This document shows positions 57,053-64,000 of a DNA stretch of 64,000 nt, piece by piece. Every line of letters begins with the position of its first letter. The first letter of the stretch is position 1. Source of the stretch: Isoetes taiwanensis (Eukaryota; Streptophyta; Lycopodiopsida; Isoetales; Isoetaceae); assembly GCA_021234155.1 (NCBI GenBank), contig JAJEKV010000012.1, positions 5,397,789 to 5,461,788 of the forward strand, given 5' to 3'. The position numbers and the translations under genes were made by a program. The notes under the pieces were generated by a model that saw nothing but the letters and a program-made list of their open reading frames with translations, was not told where the DNA came from and ran no database searches.

Positions 57053-60019
57053 CTCTTTGTTACATGCCATCGGGGCAGTTTGTGATAATCGACACGTCAA
57101 AAATCGCTATTCAACATAAAATGTTGTTGCCCTTCAAATGCATTTGTATTTTTTTTTGTTTTTAAGCGCTAACATATCCGCTGGATAGATCATTGCTATA
57201 TGTTTGCCTATTAATTATTTGCCAAAATGTTTTCTTCAATTTAATCGAATGTTGCTTAATTGCTGCAAATGTGATTTGTATTTTCAAGAACGATAATTCC
57301 CAGTGGTTTGACATTGTTACCGAGCATACTTTTGTTATCTTTGTATACCTTTGCGAAGCTAAGTATTTCATGTTGGGTTGTCAAAATAGCCGTTGGATTC
57401 AATGTTCTCATTTGATGTTGTTGCTCGGTACATGCATAGTTCATTCTTCAAGAGCTTAAGGCATATCTATTTTGCTTTAGTTGCAAAGTTTATGGTGGAA
57501 AATGGTCATTATGAACCAAATGCATAATGTTGAACAAGTTTATTGCTTTAGGAATATTCATTTGGGTTAAAAGTGAAAGGGCTGGAGGCAAAAAAATCGG
57601 TACTATTTAATTAATAAGATGATTTTTATTATGCCCATTTCATGAACCAAATAAAGAACTATTGTTTCTAGGAATATTATTTGGTAAAAGTGAAAGCTTA
57701 GCACACCATTTAATTAATGATTTGCCCGCAAAGTAAAGAACTATTGTTTATCTTGCACACCAATATTGCTTTGCCTTATCATCTGGTTCAAATTGCTTTT
57801 TGGCCGGTGGTTTTGATCGAGAGCAACTCAAATCAGATAACGAGGTGGTTTTGATCAGAGCAACTCGAAACCTCTATAATAGAGATACGAAATCAAGAGG
57901 ATTTTCAAATGGAATTTCTAGGTGGATCTGCATACGTGCTACCGCCGTGTATTTGTTCTCAGTTCTTAGGGTTGACGGTGGGTGCATGCTTTTGGATTTT
58001 GAAGATTGATGTGAACCTCAATTATTGATTGTAGATCCCATCTTTTCCAGAATTTGTAAGAATATAAGAATGCCAGCGGGTCTTTATGGAATTGTTCGTA
58101 TGAAGGGCATATATGGATGTATCTCTTTTTCTGGGTTAGTGTTGGTTTGATCTATTTTGTTCAACATTATTGTGTGTTGTGGTTGGCAAGGTGTGCTTAC
58201 TTTTAAATTGATAGTGGGTAGTATTGGTGTCCTTGCATCTTCTATTGAGGATGCTATGATTGTGCAAGTGTCATTTGTTGATATTTCTATGAACATATTT
58301 AATTGTTAATGTTCGTGAGCATAGTTGTAACTTATGCTTAGGTATTCTCGCTATACAAGGGCATTTTCCAAAGATTGGGTTGTATCGGGTTCCTTTTCCG
58401 TAGATCACTCATCCATGTTTCGTGGTCACTTATGTCCCTTTGAAATTAGGACACGCTTGACCCGGATCTTGTGGACATTGATAGAATTGTCAGTTGGTTG
58501 ATGGTCCGGCTGGCAAAATTCTAAATTAAAGAATGAAAAATTGCACTTGCAAGTTGCAGCTGCTATCCTTTAGCAATTTGTCATTCCTTCTATTCTGTTT
58601 GGATTCGTTGAGTTTCAAACCTCAATCTTGACTTGAAGTTTTTGCCCAAAGCATATAAATATGCATTGTGTCTTGTATGCAACATGATTCTAGATGATTA
58701 TGGAGCTGCGTATTTTATTAAAGTTTAAATTTCTGTGCAAGTACTTACTGGTTGAAACATTATTGATGGGGATCCTTGTGTCAAAACTTGGATAGGAATA
58801 CAAATGTGCATGTCCAAGTGTCAATTGTTACACAAATTACAAATCTTTATAGACCTTCACGTCTCTCCACCAGACAACATTTTCGAAATGCATTTTGGCC
58901 ATTGATGGCATGTTCGGATCTTATACATGATATGGAAATGTTTAGGCTCAAGCTCCTTTCAACCATAGTCCTTGCAAGAATACTAAATGCCGCAAATGGA
59001 CTCTACTTAATTTCTTCTTCTGCATGAAGGTTGTTTAATGAGAGTGGTGGTAGGACGTGTATTTATGAATGTAATATGACTCTATTGCTTGATGGATGTA
59101 TACATCATTTGCTTGCATTCTAGAACTAAAATCACGATTTCAACCGAACACAAAAACCCCTTTCACTAAAGGATTAAGGAAAGAGAAATATTCGGCCGTC
59201 GAGATAAATTTCTTTGTTATGTGGAATGCAAAGAGGGAGTGCATTCCGTCCATGACAGGGGCAGCTGGCTGCTCATAGTAGCAAGTTGCTCCTGCCACAG
59301 TCGGAATGTACGTCCTCTTGTATTCCACGACGTCAAGAAAAGCACCGAAGGAAGGAGTTCTGCTAGAGCTGGACTGAAGGAAGCCATTTTGGCTATGGCT
59401 ATGGAGTTTTGGCGTAGTTGTAATGAAGGCTAAAGTTGCAGAAGTACGGAGTTTCCTCCTAGAGTTCTAACAGAGTATAGAGTTCTACCAGAGTTGTAAC
59501 GAAGACGGAAGATGCAAGGTATTTCCACAAGAGAAGCTTTTGATTGTGCGGGTAACTTTCCGCAACAGGCGGGACGATAATGCCTTGTTGATTCTTCATT
59601 CTTGAATAGAATAGTCGCCATATGGCGCAATGCCATTGGACGGGAAATAAGAATATACACCAACTTTCCTTGAGATCATTCTGGATAAGAATTGCAAATG
59701 GGCTGAATCTTGCCTTGACGTGGTTGATCCCCGTGTGAAGTGGCCCCCCAGTGTATGCCACGCATTCTTAGGCTGATAAGGGGACCTGATGAGATGGGTA
59801 AGAACATGCCCTCGACGTGATGTTGCATTTCTTCCTTTATGATGTTGCAGCAGAGCCCTGTTTTCCTCTCGAGTCATTCTTTGCTTGCTCCAAATTGGAA
59901 ATCTCTGGAAGTGGTCGTCGAACAAGATAACCCTTGCAAGGTAAGGAAACGCATAAATTCCATCGGTGCAAAAGCATTTTTTCACAGTACTGAAGGCAAA
60001 TTTTTGGTCTGACAGGTTA
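57053..60019. other. About 3 kb without recognisable genes
   Basis: Short frames occur on both strands (largest a 129-codon minus frame at 59596-59985 overlapping another at 59459-59761), but I see no known motif. The 59100-59990 part is less AT-rich and could contain former coding sequence. Confidence 0.5.
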
Positions 60020-61905
60020 CGTTATCTCTGTACTGGCATTGGCTTTGAGGCTACTGTAAACCTCATTAGACAAATTACCCATAAGCAGTCCATCTCAGAA
60101 GGTAAGTTTATACATGCTCGGATTGTTAAAAAGCAGTTCTGATGGAATTAGATTTTTGGGCAATCTTCTTTTGCAAATGTATGGTAGATGTGGGGCCTTT
60201 TGAGTATGCTTGCATGGTGTTCAATCTAGTTCCTGAACGGAACATTGTATCATGGAATATCATGTTCACAATATTTGTTCAGAATAGAAGCTTACAACAG
60301 GCATGTGATTTATTTGCTAAAATGCCTCACAGGAATGTAATATCTTGGAATTCTATGATTGCTGCATACCTCCAACATGGGCGTCACTGTGAAGCCCTTG
60401 AAGTTCTTAGACAGATGGATCTAGGGTATTTGGAGCCAAACAGGGTCACTTATATAACACTGCTCCAGGCTTGTGGCAACAACATGCAATTGACAGAAGG
60501 GAAGTGCATTCATGCTAGAATTCTAGGTTGTAGATTGAATCAGATATTGTTTTGAAACTGCCATTCTTAACATGTAATGCAAATGTGGATCTATTGAAGA
60601 AGCTCAATCATTATTCAACAAGATGCCAGAACGTAATGTCATTTCGTGGACTGCTCTAATATTGGCATATGGTCAAAATGGACAGCAAAAGAGTGCTCTA
60701 ATTATATTTCAAATGATGAAGCAAGAGGGGGTGCTGCCAAACAAGGTAACCATAGTCAGCATTCTTGATACATGTGTGACTGCAGCAAATCAAGCTTTGG
60801 GCAAGTGGTTGCATGCTTATATTGAAAATAGTGAGCAAGATGTAGTCCTGGGGAGCTCACTTATAAATATGTATGGAAAGCATGGTGATTTAGTGGCAGC
60901 AACTACCATCTTTAATTGCATTCCCGAGCGAAAATGTAGTTTCTTGGAATACCATGATTAAAATATGTGCTCAACATGGGCATGGAGATGGTGCTCTTCA
61001 ATATTTTTTACCATATATGTCTAGATGGTTTGGTCCCTGATAAAGTAACTTTTATTGGCATACTAGATGCATGTGACAAACAGGCTTTCATAGCTGATGG
61101 GAAGTATGTCCATGCCCTTGTTTTGTCCAATGGTTTCTGGATGGATACTGATGTAGGCAATGCAATTCTAAATATGTATTACAGATGTGCAAGTTTGAAG
61201 GAAGCCAAATGGTGTTCAATACCCCTGCTTAGGCATGATGTCATATCTTATACAGTCATGATATCAGCATACAGTCAATATAATTATGATAGGGAAGTGC
61301 TCCAGGCATTTCAGAAAATGCAATTGGAAGGTGTGGAACCAAACAATATCACTGTTGTGAACCTTCTTGAGTCGCGGTGCCAGTCAGGCAGACTTAGCTT
61401 TAGGTAAATATGTTCATACATATGTCATCAACAAAAACTTTGAGCCAGATGATGCTGTTGCGACAACACTTGTCAATATGTACAGCAGATGTGGTTGTCT
61501 CAAGATGCTCAACTAGTATTTCAAAAATTGCATAATTGGCATGTGGTCTCATGGACTTGTATAATTGCTGCATATGCACAACATGGACAAGGAAAAAAGG
61601 CTCTGAACTGTTTTAAACAAATGCAGCTTCAAGGTACCAGTCCAAACAGTACCACCTTTATTAGCATACTTTATGCCTGTAGCATGGCTGGCCTTGTAGA
61701 TGAAGTGTTCTACTACCTGATTACTTTAAGTTGGGATCATAACATCGTCCCTGGTTTAGAACACTATAACTGCCTTATATACCAACTTGCGCCGCACAGG
61801 ACAGCTGAATCAGGCAGAGGACTTAGTAAAACAACATGGTTCCAGAACCTGAGGTTACATCACAGATGATACTACTTGATGCTTGTTCACATGTAAATTA
61901 TACAG
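60020..61905 (+). pseudogene. Pentatricopeptide repeat (PPR) protein gene, frameshifted
   Basis: A chain of PPR motifs runs through changing frames: EGKFIHARIV, LLLQMYGRCG, VPERNIVSWNIM, MPHRNVISWNSMIAAYLQHG, GYLEPNRVTYITLLQACGNN, MPERNVISWTALILAYGQNG, KVTIVSILDTCV, MYGKHGDLVAATTIFNCIPE, VSWTCIIAAYAQHGQGKKAL, SPNSTTFISILYACSMAGLV and GLEHYNCLI. The pattern is the PLS type of plant organelle RNA-processing and editing factors. Stops or frame changes occur near 60150, 60556, 60960, 61390 and 61790. No E or DYW editing domain is visible at the end. No organelle transit peptide can be defined because the 5' end is degraded. Confidence 0.9.
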
Positions 61906-62283
61906 CTTAAACAAAAGGACCCAGGCCAATAGTACTTGCTCCATTGCTCTCCAGTATTTTAATGCTGGATATCAGCTGAGCTGAAATATAGATCTGACAT
62001 AACTTTCTTGACTGCTTCCCTTCTGGTGGTTTGCAAGAACCATAACCCTGAAATGGAAGAGATAATAAGAATGCTGCAGTTTTTAGTGGCGCAGTGGTTT
62101 GTAGTAGGATTGCAAACTGTGTATCAGCAGTTCGCCATTGTCTCTGCATTGCAAGCTTATTATTGTCAAGGTTTTTCCCTCAAAAACCTTTCGGGTTGGG
62201 GTTTTTTAAATCATGTATATGTATAGTAATAGGCTTAGTGTGTTCTTATTGTATTGGGTCTTATTGACTATTTGGTCACGATC
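61906..62283. other. Non-coding flank of the PPR pseudogene
   Basis: No gene is seen. A CAAGGTTTTTCCCTCAAAAA / ACCTTTCGGGTTGGGG sequence near 62167-62200 looks like retrotransposon-derived sequence, but the element is not defined. Confidence 0.4.
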
Positions 62284-62585
62284 GACGATAAAAATCAATT
62301 CATTTCAATTTAATGACTGGACGATAAAAATCAATTCATTTCAATTTAATGACTAACTGCCTCTCATATTATATTGTGGTCATAATAGTGTTGCAAATAG
62401 TGACCACAATATGGAGGTTATATTGTGGTCCGGTTCAAGGCATTTCTAACATTAAGATCCACCAATTTAATGACTAACTGCCTCTCATATTATATTGTGG
62501 TCATAATAGTGTTGCAAATAGTGACCACAATATAGGGGTTATATTGTGGTCTGGTCCAAGGCATTTCTACCAGTAACATCCACCA
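62284..62585. repeat. Tandem duplications of 37 and 121 bp
   Basis: GACGATAAAAATCAATTCAT occurs at 62284 and 62321. A 121-bp unit starting CAATTTAATGACTAACTGCC occurs at 62342 and 62463. Each 121-bp unit contains a hairpin with arms TATTGTGGTC and GACCACAATA, plus a third TATTGTGGTC. Confidence 0.88.
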
Positions 62586-64000
62586 TTTCGAACCAAATTT
62601 GTCGGGCAAGATAAGAATGGACAAGTACTTGCATCCATAAACTTTTTCCAACTCATTTCTCACTAAAATATTCAATATTTAAATTGTACCTAATTAATAG
62701 ACTTTTTCCAACTCAATTTTGACTAAAATATTCAATATTTCAATTGTATTGATTAAAGTTAGAAAGGATCTAGGTTTGAAAGAACAAGTGGGAAGGGAGA
62801 ATTACACGTAGATAGGCAATGCCACTAACTTTTATTTAATTTTTAGAATTGGCCTCACATTGTAGGTACGTGCCAAAGCCCCACCAAGGCAAGAGATATG
62901 AATAGCTTGGTACTAATTTGAAACCATTTGCTCGGTCAAGATATGCTTCCTGCACCCCACCTCCTAGAAGTGTTGTGCCATAGGCCAATAAGTGTCTTTA
63001 GGGAATTGACCATAGTCACTCCCTCTTAATGGTTCATTAGCCTCTTAAGCTAGAAATTTTTTTGCTGCCAACTGAGGTTCTACACCTAGCTAAAAAATTA
63101 TTTCCTTGTCTTGGAAGTTCGCTCCAATTTTACATTTGCATGCTAGAAGATCTTGTGGTTTTAAGATTGCTTAGTCTTTGTGCATCTAGCCAAAATGGTT
63201 GGTGGCTTGGGGATGATAGATTTTCATTTGCAAAGTTAAAGTTCCTAATTTCTAATCCATATTGAGACCTTTTACATGTAGAGATGATTCGTCTGGTTAC
63301 CACTTGTTACATACGCTCTTTGGCATTGTGTTCCATTTGGATAAAGCGCAACTAAAACCCTTGTTCTTCCATGAAGCCATTTTATTCTTTTGTGTCTGTC
63401 CTATTGCATCCCTCTTTCTAAAAGGGTTACTAGAATCTTGGGATTCAATATAGTTTTATCTTTTAATGCTCAATCTATATTGTCTTCTTTCTTGAACTTC
63501 ATTTGTACCATCCCATGTCCCTTTAGTGGTCTCAAATAATCATAAGTCCTATATGCATATATGTATTTGCAATTTCCATTGTTTGGCCATTCAAACATTC
63601 ATAATTGTGTGATCTACTGCCAAAGATTAAAATGTGGTTTTGCTTGCTGACCTATGTCAAAAGACACATTCAGATGTCTTACATTCCGAGGTAGGTAGAT
63701 AGGTAGGTAGGTTTGTTTTACGTCACCACATTTTAGAATAGATAGATAGGTAAGAGCAATATATCATCTGCATTGAGCAGGAAGGGATATCATATCCTTT
63801 ACTTTCTATGGATTGAAAGGGAAGTGAATTGGATTTCTCGTCCTTTTAGGGAGGGAAGTTGAGGGTGGGAGGAAGGCGATTTGTTGTTCCCCCCAACCCT
63901 TTTTTTTTGCGCATATGGCCTATGTTACAAACATTAACGTTCTTGGATCTGTGCAATGCAAAAACTTCATATGCACATCTCATACCCACTTCTCCCATCC
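62586..64000. other. No recognisable gene
   Basis: Short open frames (63062-63265, 63262-63453) have no recognised motif. GGTA/GATA tetranucleotide repeats lie at about 63690-63750, and a T-run at 63900-63909. Confidence 0.5.

Noticed and set aside
59459-59985. Overlapping minus-strand frames of 100 and 129 codons as a gene
   Set aside because: Two overlapping frames, no recognised motif and no clear start or splice signals.

Overview
The window looks like a repeat-dominated stretch of a land-plant nuclear genome. A seedless vascular plant such as a fern is my best guess. Support: Ty3/gypsy elements with a tRNA-iMet-type primer site, a decayed plant PPR gene of the type abundant in ferns and lycophytes, intron-split host-type exons, a LINE, a tRNA-derived SINE and long tracts of simple repeats. 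The species cannot be named from this sequence.

Layout. (1) 1-8354 is the 3' part of a plus-strand Ty3/gypsy element: broken pol (protease, RT, RNase H, integrase), then an unusual long third ORF (4834-7758), then a 602-bp LTR (called LTR1 here). (2) 8355-10816 holds plus-strand exon-like sequence: an unrecognised charged ORF, an FCP1/NLI-interacting-factor-like HAD domain and a split Ulp1-like cysteine protease. (3) 10992-14253 holds a long-TIR non-autonomous DNA element, a GT/CA-rich tract and a minus-strand remnant of another gene or transposon. (4) 14255-16166 is a second, decayed copy of the third ORF followed by the first 179 bp of LTR1, cut by a second family (LTR_A, 16167-17705, with a primer-binding site).

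(5) 17725-28186 lies downstream of that primer site. It contains an intronless ORF ending in a histone H3 fold (18833-19594), two unrecognised decayed ORFs, short tandem duplications and the 5' half of a reverse transcriptase. (6) 28187-38000 is a minus-strand nest: the missing 3' part of LTR1, LTR_A again, its pol, then LTR_B with its pol. The two LTR1 pieces and a near-matching 5-bp duplication show that LTR_A entered LTR1, and that the right half now lies inverted (or was misassembled).

(7) 38000-50830 is non-coding repeat: about 400-bp tandem units, two more copies of the long-TIR element, an inverted pair of dispersed repeats, hairpins, a SINE and a 110-bp minisatellite whose units carry heat-shock-element-like GAA/TTC arrays. 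(8) 51411-55857 is a minus-strand LINE (ORF1 remnant, endonuclease, RT with YADD, CCHC knuckle) sitting inside a GA-rich tract. (9) 60020-61905 is a frameshifted PPR pseudogene. The rest is apparently gene-free.

No operon-like functional system is visible. The most interesting content is the unknown third ORF of the LTR1 element, whose stop codon is supplied by the LTR itself, and the H3-fold ORF inside an LTR_A element.
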